From Mikania micrantha (lineage: Eukaryota > Streptophyta > Magnoliopsida > Asterales > Asteraceae), in contig CM018688.1 of assembly GCA_009363875.1 (NCBI GenBank), positions 56,707,001 through 56,771,000 of the forward strand: 64,000 nt of DNA, given 5' to 3'. The translations under genes and the position numbers were made by a program. Position 1 is the stretch's first letter, and each line of letters starts with the position of its first letter. Of the stretch, positions 31,266-41,764 are shown piece by piece. The notes below the pieces were generated by a model. The model worked only from the letters and a program-made list of their open reading frames with translations. It did no database searches and was not told the DNA's origin.

Positions 31266-33437
31266 ATCTATCTTGGGAATATCATATTCATGTACGCAAA
31301 GCTGATGATACCCAGACCTAAGATCAATCTTTGAAAACCATGCCGAGCCTTGAAGCTGATCGAAGAGATCATCAATGCGCGGCAGTGGATATCGATTCTT
31401 GATTGTAAGTTTATTCAACTCGCGGTAGTCGATGCACATTCGGAATGACCCGTCCTTCTTCTTGACAAACAGAACCGGTGCACCCCATGGCGAATGGCTC
31501 GGGCGAATGAATCCTTTATCAGTAAGCTCTTGCAGCTGGCTCGCCAATTCTTGCAAGTCCGAAGGTGCAAGTCTATAGGGAGCTTTGGCAACAGGGTTCG
31601 TACCAGGTACTAAGTCAATTTGAAACTCTATTTGACGTTCTGGTGGAAGACCCGGCAAATCATCCGGAAATACTTCTGGAAAATCTCTGATCACAGGGAC
31701 ATCTTCAACTCTCTTTCCTTTATCCTTTTTCTCCACAATATGAGCTAAAAATGCTATACATTTCTTCCTAAGGTACTTGTGTGCTTTAGTGCATGACATA
31801 AGCTTAAGACCTTTGCTAGAAGTTTCTCCAATTACTCTTAAAGTTTCACCAGAAGGCAATGGAATACGTATGTATTTCTCATGGCAAACTATCTCCGCTT
31901 TGTGGGTGGCTAACCAATCCATGCCTATGATAACATCAAAGCTACCAAGATGAATAGGTATGAGATCAATCGGGAAAACGTGATCATTTTAGTTCACAGT
32001 ACATCCCATGATAACAGTGTCAATATCAATAGTGTTTCCGTCAGCCACCTCCACGTTAAACGGTTTATCTAGATATGTACGTGTTCTACCAAGCAAGCAT
32101 TCAAAATCATATGAAACAAAACTCCTATCGGCACCAGAATCAAATAAGACAGATGCATTAGAGTTGCTGATCAGAAATGTACCGTTGACCACGTCCTGGT
32201 TGGCTTGAGCAGCTGGAGCATTTAGCTGAAACGCCCGCCCTCTTGCCACCCTCTGATTGTTTCCGGTCAACTTTGGGCATTGGTTTCTGAAGTGACCTAC
32301 TTCGCCACACTCATAATAGGCTCTTTCCTGTGCAGGTACCTGGCGAACAGGTGCAGCTTGTATCGGTTGAGCTTGTGGAGCGGGCAATGCAAGCGGAGCA
32401 AATTGCATCCTTTGTGCTTGTTGTGCACTCCGACAGACATTAGCGAGATGGCCAAATTTGCCACAGTTGTTGCAGGTGTGACATGGCACGTTTGGCAAGT
32501 GATGATATCTGTAGGTATTACACTGGGGAGTGTTCTCAATGTAATTCCTTGCAGTGGAGTTGTTTGTCGATTGCTGCACAGACTTAGTAGCAGGAGCAGT
32601 GACCGCAAAATTTCTGGTCTTTCTCTTCTTGTTGCTACTTTTAGAAGAACTAGCAGCCTCGGTCTTGACTTCAGATTTGGTTTCTTTCACAGCAGACTTC
32701 ACCTCAGTTTTCTTTGTTCCCTTCCTTGTGAGTGTCCCATTCTTCACATGATTATCAGTGAGGGTTGCAGATAAACGGATAGCAGCTTCCAGTGTTTTGG
32801 GGTTACTTCCGTAGACTGTATCCTGAATCTGCATGGGCAGACCGCCTATGTACTTTTCAATAGCTCTTTCCAAAGGTGTCACAAGATGAGGTACTAGCAG
32901 ACTGTACTCGTGAAAACGAGTGTTGTAGATGACGTTCTCGCCACTATCTTGTTTGAGTTCCCAGAAATCAGTCTCTAGTTTCCTCATTTCACAGCGAGGA
33001 CAGAATTCAGTGGTCATCAGGTTCTTGACCTCAGTCCAAGTCAGTGCTAGGGCAGCATCAACTCCCCTAGTTCGCTTTTCCCCATTCCACCAAGTTAGTG
33101 CTCTCTTTTGGAAAACACTAGTGGCATAGCGAACTCTCAAGTTATTGGGGCAATCATAGTTGATGAAAGTGTTCTCCATACTCTCGAACCACTGTAGCAG
33201 ACCCGTGGCTGATTCAGCGCCAGTAAACTTCTGGGGGTTGCAGGAGTTGAAGTGTTTAAATGTGCAAGTTGGCGGGTTTGCACCACCTCGGTTCTGATTG
33301 ATATTCTGATTGGCCTGAGTCAGTTGATTCACCAATCCAGTGATTAGTGTTGCTAACTCTTGGATGCCGGAGTTGGCATTACCGTTGTTAGCATCTCCAC
33401 TATTTGAGTCATCTTCGTTGTGACGGTGCGGCGGCAT
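31266..33437 (-). pseudogene. Element B gag-protease-RT remnant
   Basis: Gag starts at 33437 (MPPHRHNEDD) and includes the capsid-like region (CTFKHFNSCNPQKF, ALTWWNGEKR) and a CCHC knuckle (CNNCGKFGHLANVC). In the second knuckle the first Cys is replaced by Tyr (AYYECGEVGHFRNQC). Protease has LFDSGADRSFVS. An in-frame TAA at 31989..31991 interrupts the frame between protease and GMDWLA; reading resumes in the same frame. RT begins normally (FRMCIDYRELNKL, KIDLRSGYHQL) but stops at the deletion junction near 31266. Nothing downstream of that exists in this copy. Confidence 0.9.
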
Positions 33438-34960
33438 GTTTCTGAGAAATTAGAAACACGTTACTACCGTTTACAACGTAAGTCATACAAACAATGGTCA
33501 ATTGATCTCATTTAAACAGTTAGGATTACATATAGGAACTATATTTTTCTCCTATCTGTTCTTAAGCTCATAGCATTTATAAATTAATTCCTAATATTTT
33601 ACTAAGTGTCCTAGTTGGTCATAAGTAATGTTAGCTAACTATTCCTAGGTCCTATACATTCCCCACCCTATACTAACACTGACAACCTCCCGATGCAATG
33701 CAACAAGCTTATATATAGGGCATATGCAGAGGTAGATCGCAATCTCCCCTACACCATCCCACCACCGTTCCATTGCACCACGATTATGCCCTTGTTAGTG
33801 TCTAGGGTGTATCATGTATTTCACCATATTCTCACTTCACAAACCTTCTCCTAAATAGGATAATTTTGAGTGAAGCGGTCTTTAGTCCCATTAGACAATT
33901 AGGTTCGCCTAATGTCTAAGTTCACCTGACATATAGGTTTGCCTGTTTCTAAGTTCACCTAATGTCTAAGTTCACCTGACATTAAAGTTCCCCTATTGTC
34001 TAAGTTTCACTAAATTCCATACCAAATCTCAATGTCCATAATCATCATTAAGGGTTCATATCATCACTGAGTGCTCTTATTGTCACTAAGTGTTCATATC
34101 TTCCCTAAAATTTATTTTCACCAAGTGTCCATACCATCACTATGTGTTAGTATCATCACTATGCGTTTATATATCCCTCAAGTGTCTATATCATCATTCA
34201 ATTCTACAATTCAACCACTAAGTGTTCGCGTCGTTCATTGATCCTATGCACCCCACGTGTCCAATGAGTGTGTTTATAAATGAGTTTGTAAATGTTCATC
34301 ACATGTGATCATCCAAAGTGCCAATCCAAACCAACCTCAACCAACATACCGTTAACAATCCATGAATCATAACTATACGCAATTCCTAGTAATGTCCTAA
34401 TAATATCCTAAATTCCTGACACTGACAGACCCCCAATAAACTACAAATGGTATATGTATAGGGCATATGCAACGGTAGATCGCAACCTCCCTTACACCAT
34501 CCCACCACCTTTGTAGTATACCACGAGTGTGTCCTTGTCTGGAGATCAAGAGATCTAATAGATAAATGCTAGAGCAGATAAATTCCTAAGCAGTTAAGTT
34601 TTTAAACAGGTAAGTGTCCCAAACGGGTAGTTCCCTTATTCCTCAATATTGACATCCACCCGATGTACTGTAAATGGTATATATATAGGGCATATGATAA
34701 GGGTAGGTCACAACCGCCCAAACCACCGTCCCACCACCTTTACAATACACCACGAGTATGTCCTTATGGAGTCATTAGGGCACAAGTAACAAATAAGCAG
34801 TATATATAATTCAGATGTATAACAGGAGTTCAGTTAACATGTAATAAACACATAAGCATGAAATCCTGAATATACTAACTAGTGTATGAAATTAATTCAT
34901 ACTAGGGTATCCTACGGCTATAGACTAGGTCAACCATTTCTAGTAACCTAATTCCCTATA
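33438..34960 (-). repeat. Element B leader between primer-binding site and gag, repeat-rich
   Basis: No ORF of note. It holds three diverged copies of a block of about 85-95 bp (33709..33794, 34446..34540, 34673..34768) containing TATAGGGCATATG and GGTAGATCGCAA. Each ends in a CCCACCACC...CCACGA segment. Between them, 33897..34230 is a degenerate array of CTAAGTTCACCTGACAT and CACTAAGTGTTCATATC words. A fourth copy of the large block is inside the LTR at 38193..38292. Confidence 0.75.
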
Positions 34961-34963
34961 ACC

Positions 34964-34981
34964 CAGGCTCTGATACCAATC
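34964..34981 (-). promoter_or_regulatory. Element B primer-binding site
   Basis: The minus strand reads TGGTATCAGAGCC just after the 5' LTR end, as in the other elements here; it is complementary to initiator methionine tRNA. Confidence 0.85.
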
Positions 34982-37900
34982 TGTAACACCCTGACCGATG
35001 GCGGAAACGTCGGAATGCCACGAGGGATGTGTAGATTGTTCAAAAGCTCGTGGGCATCTAAATCAAATCATCATATATCATTCATTCAACCAAAATAATT
35101 ACACAAAAATCATGTTCATCATGAATCAAATACATCAATTACACAAAAGAATTAGCTAAACTAACTAAACTCTAATCGCCATAATTTTAGTTAATTAGCT
35201 AAGTCCAAGATCCTATATGATGATGTCCAAAAGTGTAGGTTCCATCTTCATCAACCTACTTATCCTTATTACCTGAAACATGTAAAAGTCAAGTGTCAAC
35301 TACAAAGTAGTTGGTGAGCAATCATAAGTTTTATGATTAAAAATGTTTTACAAAATAGTTTCATAAAACAGGTATAGAGTTTAGAGTTTTCCTTAGAAAT
35401 CCATATGGCACCTGCGAGATAATCCATTACAATAACCAAGCACATCATCCAAAACACATAATCCAACACTTAACCACATATCTCAATTAATCATAACTAA
35501 TCATAGATAGTAAATTATATAACCATTCAACCAATCCCAATCATCAATCATCTCAATTATTATAAGTGACTATACATGTGTCCTTGTAGTTGACCGAAGT
35601 CAAAGACTAAGACACACGGATGTGGCAACCTCCACGTGGCAATACATGCATCATTGTAGTTGACCGAAGTCAAAGACAACGACACACGGATGAGGCAACT
35701 CCTCGTGACAATACATGCATCCTTGTAGTTGACCGAAGTCAAAGACAACGACACACGGATGAGGCAAACTCCTCGTGACAATACATGCAGTAATTACGAA
35801 TGACCAAAGTCAATAGTAACAACTCATGGAATATGATAATCCATAACTATGGATTTCCTACAATTAAGCAAGTGTCATCCATGTAATATCAGAATAATAT
35901 TGAAAATGGGTATACATGTTTCACCTCGGAATTTAAAACAAAACAGTTTAAAGGAAAAGGAGGGTATGAGAACTCACCTGAAGTCCTTAGAATTCGGGTT
36001 CTCGTATTATGCGCGCTCGCGCTCGCATATGTAACTCAATCAACTCAAGGATCTGTAATTAATATATATGTGTTTATGAGTATAGATATTACTTTGTCCT
36101 TAGATGACCTTATTTGTTTATATTCTAAAATCTCAAATTTTTATTAACTTAGTTAATTCAATCTAAGTTAGGACATTACACTAAAGATTCTATTATTTAT
36201 CTTTGTATAAAGGTCATTCCACTTCCTTAATGTTGTTTATCCTATCTATACAATGATCTTTAAGTTAATTATGTCTTGATCATAAAAGTTGTAAAAATAT
36301 TACCCTTTTAAACCTATATAAATACATTCGTAGTGCATGCATGCATGATTACATACCCGTACCCCCTTTTAAGTTGTCAAACCCACTTTTAAGTTTAAAT
36401 AATTCATGTTTAGCGATTTACACCTAAGTTGTTTAGATGAAACATTATTCATGTTCATCCATATAATTCCCATTACTAGTATTTTAGTGAGAGAAAAGGT
36501 GATGGTTAGTGTGGTCACCCATGCATACATTATTTCATGTTAATTGTCATGCTTCATAGTCCTCTATTAATCTCAATTCGATAATTAGGTTCTTGTAACC
36601 CATGGGGCAGAGACCCTTTCTAAAAAGAAGGATAGGTTCGGCTTAACTTAACTAGGTTCGCCCCTCCATAGTCTTTCCAAGGTTCGGCTACCACTAGAAC
36701 CAAGGTTCGGCAACCATTAGGACCAAGGTTCGGCACCTGCAGTGACTCAGGTAGGTTCGGTTAACCATAAAGGTTCGTGGACATGTACCTAAGTTCGTGG
36801 TTCAGCAGAAGGTTCGTGGGGGAAGGAGTAGGTTCGCTTAACCCTAAGGTTCGCAGGTAAACTCATGGTTCGGCTGTAACAAGCTTCGGCTAAGACGAGA
36901 GGGTTCGTTCCTTCCTGATTCACACAAAGGTTCGGCTCAAGTTTACCAGGGTTCGTGGCTGAGGGTTCGTGGAACAAGGGTTCGTTGGGCTGGGTTTGGT
37001 GCAAAGAAGGTTCGGCCGTCCCTTGCAGGGTTCGGCCAGACATGGTGGTGCAGGGTTCGGCTAACACAGAAAAATAGTTCGTGGGTTCCATGGTGGCATA
37101 AGGTTCGGCCCAGGTTACCTTTGAAGGTTCGTTGACCTGCATAAGGTTCGGCTAGCTGCGAACCTGGCCTTCCATGGCTGCTCACCATTACCTTAATCAC
37201 GTTTCTACCTGTTACGAGCTCAACCCAGGTTCCCTTAGGTTTATACGAGCTTGGTTTAAAGTTTTACAAGTTCTTAAATCGAATATAACATCAGTACGTT
37301 AAAGGTTTGTTATTCACCATAAAACCGAACATAAACACTTAAATTTACCTCAAATCGGTGGTTAAAAGCAGGGTTTCTTTGTATCTCCTTGTAGCTCTCA
37401 TTCACGCGGTCGTTTAGGCTCCGAGATCTCGTGATTTCGTTGAGAGACGAAGAAGTTATGGTAGAGAGAAGGTCTAGAGAGAGAAAGTGGCGGATTTAGG
37501 GTTTTAGTGAGAGAAAGGAAGATGAAAAAATGAGGAAGAAGAAGCTTTGCTTCTTCCTTATATCGCGTTCCATTTTTTTCCCGGCTCGGTCTCGTTTTTA
37601 TCGCGATAATATTACGGGAACTCTCGGTTTTTGCTCGTAAAAATATATTTAAAACGTAAGACATTTAAATAATTGAGTTTCGTTTACAATAAAATAGTTT
37701 CCAATTAAATCGTTTAAATTAGGAGCTCTGTTTATTTTTGTTAAATCAAACATTTAATAAATAAATTAATTTATCCGAAATTACTTTAGATTGTGATTCC
37801 TAATAAACGTTTTCAGTTTTCTTTTATTAATTTAATGTCGTTAAATATTATTTAATTATCTCGTCGAAACGCGTTACTCGCGTACGTATTCGTAAAGATC

Positions 37901-38569
37901 GTCACCTTTGCGAATCTAACGCTAGTATCGTATTTCGATTCGATTTACTATTTAAGAAATATTATTTCAGAATATTATTCTCAATAATTATATTTGTGTG
38001 AATCGTCACCCACGCGAATACTTTTATTAAGTTAATATTTCTGAATTTATATTCGCGTTTACAATGTGCTCGTAACCTCACCATCGCGTAATTAATTCCA
38101 GTTACACTTCCATTATTCCATTAACTTTAATATTATCATTCCCAAACCAAAACCCACTAAATCCTAGTCACTGACACATCCATGATAGGCCGAAATATGC
38201 ATATGTATAGGGCATATGCAGATGTAGATCGCAACCTCCCCTACACTGTCCCACCGCTATTTCGATAAACCATGACCATGTGTCCTTGACTACGTTTAGC
38301 AACCAGACCATAACAAACTCCCAGTTCATTTCCATTCCGACCCAAATCCATAATCCGTATAATCATCTGCGATAAACTCTCTGGTTCTGTTCAATTGGGT
38401 TACAACTAAACTCCCCATGGTTTACGCATATAGTATGTGTTATAAACATGTATACCAGTAACAGTGATAATCATCAAGTAATGTGTCGATATTAATAATT
38501 ACAAAATCTCAGGTCGTAACAGTACAATCGTACGGATGTACGGACAACCTAAAGTACAGTGATGTTACA
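34982..38569 (-). repeat. Element B 5' LTR (3,588 bp)
   Basis: It has TGTAACACCC...GATGTTACA termini on the plus strand. Contents include the 70-bp tandem repeat (35578..35823), a 520-bp stretch with 22 GGTTCG words (36633..37150) and, on the minus strand, a GATATAAGG TATA-like site near 37560 that may start transcription. It is unusually long. ORFs predicted at 36789..37200 (AEP/TF-rich) are repeat artefacts. Confidence 0.9.
36633..37150. repeat. GGTTCG-rich degenerate array in element B LTR
   Basis: Twenty-two GGTTCG hexamers occur in about 520 bp, most as AGGTTCGGCT or GGTTCGTGG, with irregular spacing of about 15-35 bp. On the element's coding strand this is CGAACC. The 3' LTR has lost this part through the deletion. 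Confidence 0.8.
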
Positions 38570-38574
38570 GGCAA

Positions 38575-39783
38575 GTTGCAATACTTGGTGTAGTGCCCAA
38601 CTCTATTACAGTTGGCACAAGTAGGACATGGTCCAGTATGATGAAATGAACACCGAGTACATTTGGGTGCCTGTCCAGTGTAACTTTTCTTCTCAGAAAT
38701 AACAACACCAAAATTTTTCACAGTTGCCTTGCTCTGGTTGATTTCAGCTGGAGCTCTCGCCTTTGTTTTGCCAAACCACTTTCGTTTGGTACCTTTGGAA
38801 ACATTAGAGGTACCGACATCACTACGGCCCACAGCCGTCTGAGTTTTTGTTACCAACATACCACTCCTTACCACCTCATCGGTAAGCTTAGTGGTTAACA
38901 GAATTGCACGTTTGAGGGTTGTGGGTTCAGCTGCAGTCACCATTCCCCGAATCTGGGGAATCAAACCCTTAATGTACTTCTCGATCAATGCTGCCTCTGT
39001 AGGAAACATATCGGGAAGTAAGCAAGTAAGTTCATGGAAACGATGAGTATACGCTAAACAATCAGCCCCAATCATCGAGTGATTCCAGAATTCCTCCTGG
39101 AGCTTTTGAATCTCAGTGAGTGGGCAGTACTCTGATCTAATCAGAGTTTTAAATTCATTCCAGCCCATTGAGTCGATTGTAGCTGAGCCCAATGTTTTTG
39201 CCTGGGTATTCCACCATGTCAAAGCTGATTCTTTAAAAGAACATGCAGCATAAGACACCTTATGCTCCTCTAAACACTGGCTGATTTTAAGTTTCGTTTC
39301 CATTTCCTCGATCCACCTTAGCAATCCAGCCGCTCCTTCAGTACCAGCGAAAGTAGGAGGATTACAGGAAGCAAAATACTTATAAGTACATCCCTGTCGT
39401 GGTGGATCAGGAGCAGTTGTAGTTGTGCCAGTGGTTCTATGAGTTTCCGCATTGCCATCAGTAGCATTACGTTCGGCGTGATTGTGGTCCCCACCAGAAC
39501 CCGAAGTAACATGAGGTTGATGTGGTATCAAAACACCACAAGCAGATAGCTGTTCTCGCACAATCCGTGCTATCATTGCTTCGTTTGATTCGGATCCACC
39601 TGCACCAGCAGGTGGAACAGAGTTTACTCCCGGGTTCACGGGTGGAACAGTATTTGTTTCCAAATTCACCTATGGATTTGGATTTGGATTTGATTCAGTA
39701 TATACTGGTGCAACTTGATTCGGCTCCGGGTCAGTAATGTTCTTGATAGATTTCTTAGCCGGTTCACCTCGTTTGGGAGCCAT
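38575..39783 (-). pseudogene. Element A gag, N-terminal part
   Basis: The ATG at 39783 gives MAPKRGEPAKKS. An in-frame TAG at 39670..39672 stops it after about 37 codons and reading resumes in the same frame. The rest has the retrotransposon Gag (capsid) region (CTYKYFASCNPPTFAG, GLLRWIEEMETKL, ALTWWNTQAK) and a CCHC knuckle (CANCNRVGHYTKYC), then is cut by element B. The last residues before 38509 are translated LTR and do not belong to gag. It continues at 29813 beyond B. Confidence 0.9.
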
Positions 39784-40688
39784 TATTCTGCTAACAAGCA
39801 GACAAACTCAGGTCAGTTTAAGAACATTAAAGATATAACCCGTTCTATCACATAAATTCAATCTTATTCAGTTACACTGAAAATTTATATTGAAATGTGA
39901 TTATAAAGAATACTGTATAACTACATGAATTTAGTCCAGACATGTTCTCGATACACACAGATCATACAGATATTTGTAGTTATACTCAGTCCTGTTAATT
40001 CAAAAACATGTTAAAATATTTTACAGCTCACAGTACTGCGACTTAGATATGTTATTAACCATGTTTTTGATATATGATCACTCAGGACCTTGAAACGTTG
40101 CCACACAGGACTTTGAAATGTTGTCACACAGACAATTGAAACGTTGTCACACAGACAATTGAAAGGTTGCCACACAGGGCTTTGATATGATGCCACGAGG
40201 GACTTTGATATGTTGCCACAAGGGACTTTGATATGATGCCACAAGGGACTTTGATATGTTGCCACAAGGGGCTTTGATATGTTGCCACAAGGGACTTTGA
40301 TATGTTACCACAAGGGGCTTTGATATGTTGCCACAAGGGGCTTTGATATGTTTGTCACACATGAATGTTCTCACAGCTCTTTTTCGTTATCTAGTAAATG
40401 GGTCATATAAGTTTGATATTAACACACAAGTCATACACAACACACCCATCACTCATTACACAGATAAATACACAACACAACCAGTTTATTAGCATTACCA
40501 TAGTTTTATACATAAAAGTTTTGATACAACCAACAGTCATGATACCCCAAACCAACAACAAACATACCCTACATTTCACAACTCGGGATCTGTATACACC
40601 CAAAATATCCCGTACTCACAACTACTAATCACCCTATGTCACATGATATGTATAATAAGATCACAACTGCTCAGTCCTCAATCACCCC
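39784..40688 (-). other. Element A spacer between the extra ORF and gag
   Basis: There is no coding sequence. It contains the 23-bp tandem array listed separately; the rest is AT-rich with no recognised feature. Confidence 0.5.
40091..40360. repeat. 23-bp tandem array, about 11.5 copies, in element A leader
   Basis: Units read TGATATGTTGCCACAAGGGA plus CTT, nearly perfect on the right and more diverged (CACACAG variants) on the left. Units are contiguous with no spacers, so this is a minisatellite. Overlapping minus-strand ORFs are products of the repeat. Confidence 0.9.
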
Positions 40689-41411
40689 TCACCGCATGAA
40701 ATACCACAAACCATCCAACACCATAGCTGTAATGACCAACACTATAGCCACACATAGTAGCCTAGCCTCTAGGCTCATCATCTCGAATGCTCCCATCACC
40801 ACTCCTCTCATCACCATCACTCGCTGCCTAAATGCAGCTATCATCACATGAATCACTGTTCTCCTCATCCTTTCCTCGATCATAGCCCGCCAAGCTTGCG
40901 TGCCAGCATCCAGTGCGTTCACCTGCTCCATTAACATCAAATGGGAGGTGAGTATCTCCAACACGGTAGTACGTGTGTCCTCCACAGTAGCACGAGACTC
41001 TTGTAACTCTAGTCGAGTCCCCTGAAGATCTAGAGTCACCTAGCGAAGCTGCGCCCTAAACTCCGCCTGCTGTGAAGACTATCCTACCTCGTGTATGGTG
41101 TCGGGCTCATCTCTAGGCGCCATCTGACGTCTAGGAGGAAGACCTGTCGTCTTGTGAGCTTGACCTCGCATCCGTCTGAGTCCATCCCACACTGGAGCTC
41201 TCGGTGGAGATGGCATTGGTGCTGGTATGGGTACTGGTACTGGTGCCGGTACTCGTGCTGGTGGTGTCTGTGGCAATGGTATATCAGCCTGAGAAGCAGC
41301 TGCAGATGCCTTCGATGGATCGGAGTCAGACCCCGAACTCGAGCTCGGTGTATCGTCTAGTATCACGTAAGGAAACCGCTGATAGATGTATCTCTCCCCT
41401 TGGTCTGCCAT
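40689..41411 (-). pseudogene. Element A extra ORF upstream of gag (240 codons, two stops)
   Basis: From ATG 41411 the frame runs to TGA at 40689 with two in-frame TAG codons about 36 bases apart (near 41079 and 41042). The N-terminal part is Ser- then Pro-rich (PARVPAPVPVPIPAPMP). The middle is helical and charged (TRLELQESRATVEDTRTTVL). The end has one strong hydrophobic segment (LLCVAIVLVITAMVLDGLWYF), probably membrane-spanning. I recognise no family. It lies between primer-binding site and gag, like the ORF at 56070..56756 of element D, and is not part of a standard Gag-Pol. Confidence 0.65.
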
Positions 41412-41746
41412 CGCTGTATAAACAGAATACTCGAATCAGTACCATGAAAAAAATATTGAATAATAATATTCAACATACACATGATATCCGATGTTTCCTT
41501 ATCCTAACACAACTATTCGTTCCTTTAGTTATTCATGTTCTGCTTGAATTAAATCAAACTAGAATGCACGCGTGTTGCGAGTTTCAGTTATGCTGGCCAC
41601 TCATAACTGAGATTCGTACCACCTGATTATCCTGTCTTAATTCAAAACAAGTTTTGTTCGTTAGACATGTTCGGTGCTCTCTGTGTAACTATACGAGCCT
41701 ATGGTTATAGTCTAGGTCTCTAAGTCAACCTAATTCTCTATAACCT

Positions 41747-41764
41747 ATGGCTCTGATACCACCC
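41747..41764 (-). promoter_or_regulatory. Element A primer-binding site
   Basis: The minus strand reads TGGTATCAGAGCC within three bases of the 5' LTR end; same initiator-tRNA type as the other elements. Confidence 0.85.

Larger units (their letters stand above)
29819..38569 (-). mobile_element. Element B: internally deleted Ty3/Gypsy element nested in A's gag
   Basis: GGCAA flanks both ends (29814..29818 and 38570..38574). Read on the minus strand it has a full 5' LTR (34982..38569, 3,588 bp), a primer-binding site, a spacer, gag-protease and the start of RT, then jumps directly into the middle of the 3' LTR, of which only the last 1,447 bp remain (29819..31265). The end of RT, RNase H, integrase, polypurine tract and start of the 3' LTR are gone. 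Gag/pol motifs match the A/C/D lineage but the LTR is longer and different. Confidence 0.92.

Noticed and set aside
36789..37200. Minus-strand ORFs rich in Ala-Glu-Pro / Arg-Thr-Leu
   Set aside because: They come from the GGTTCG array in element B's LTR and match no protein type.
40011..40374. CRISPR-like regular repeats of 23 bp
   Set aside because: The units are contiguous with no unique spacers and lie in a plant retrotransposon leader, so this is a minisatellite.
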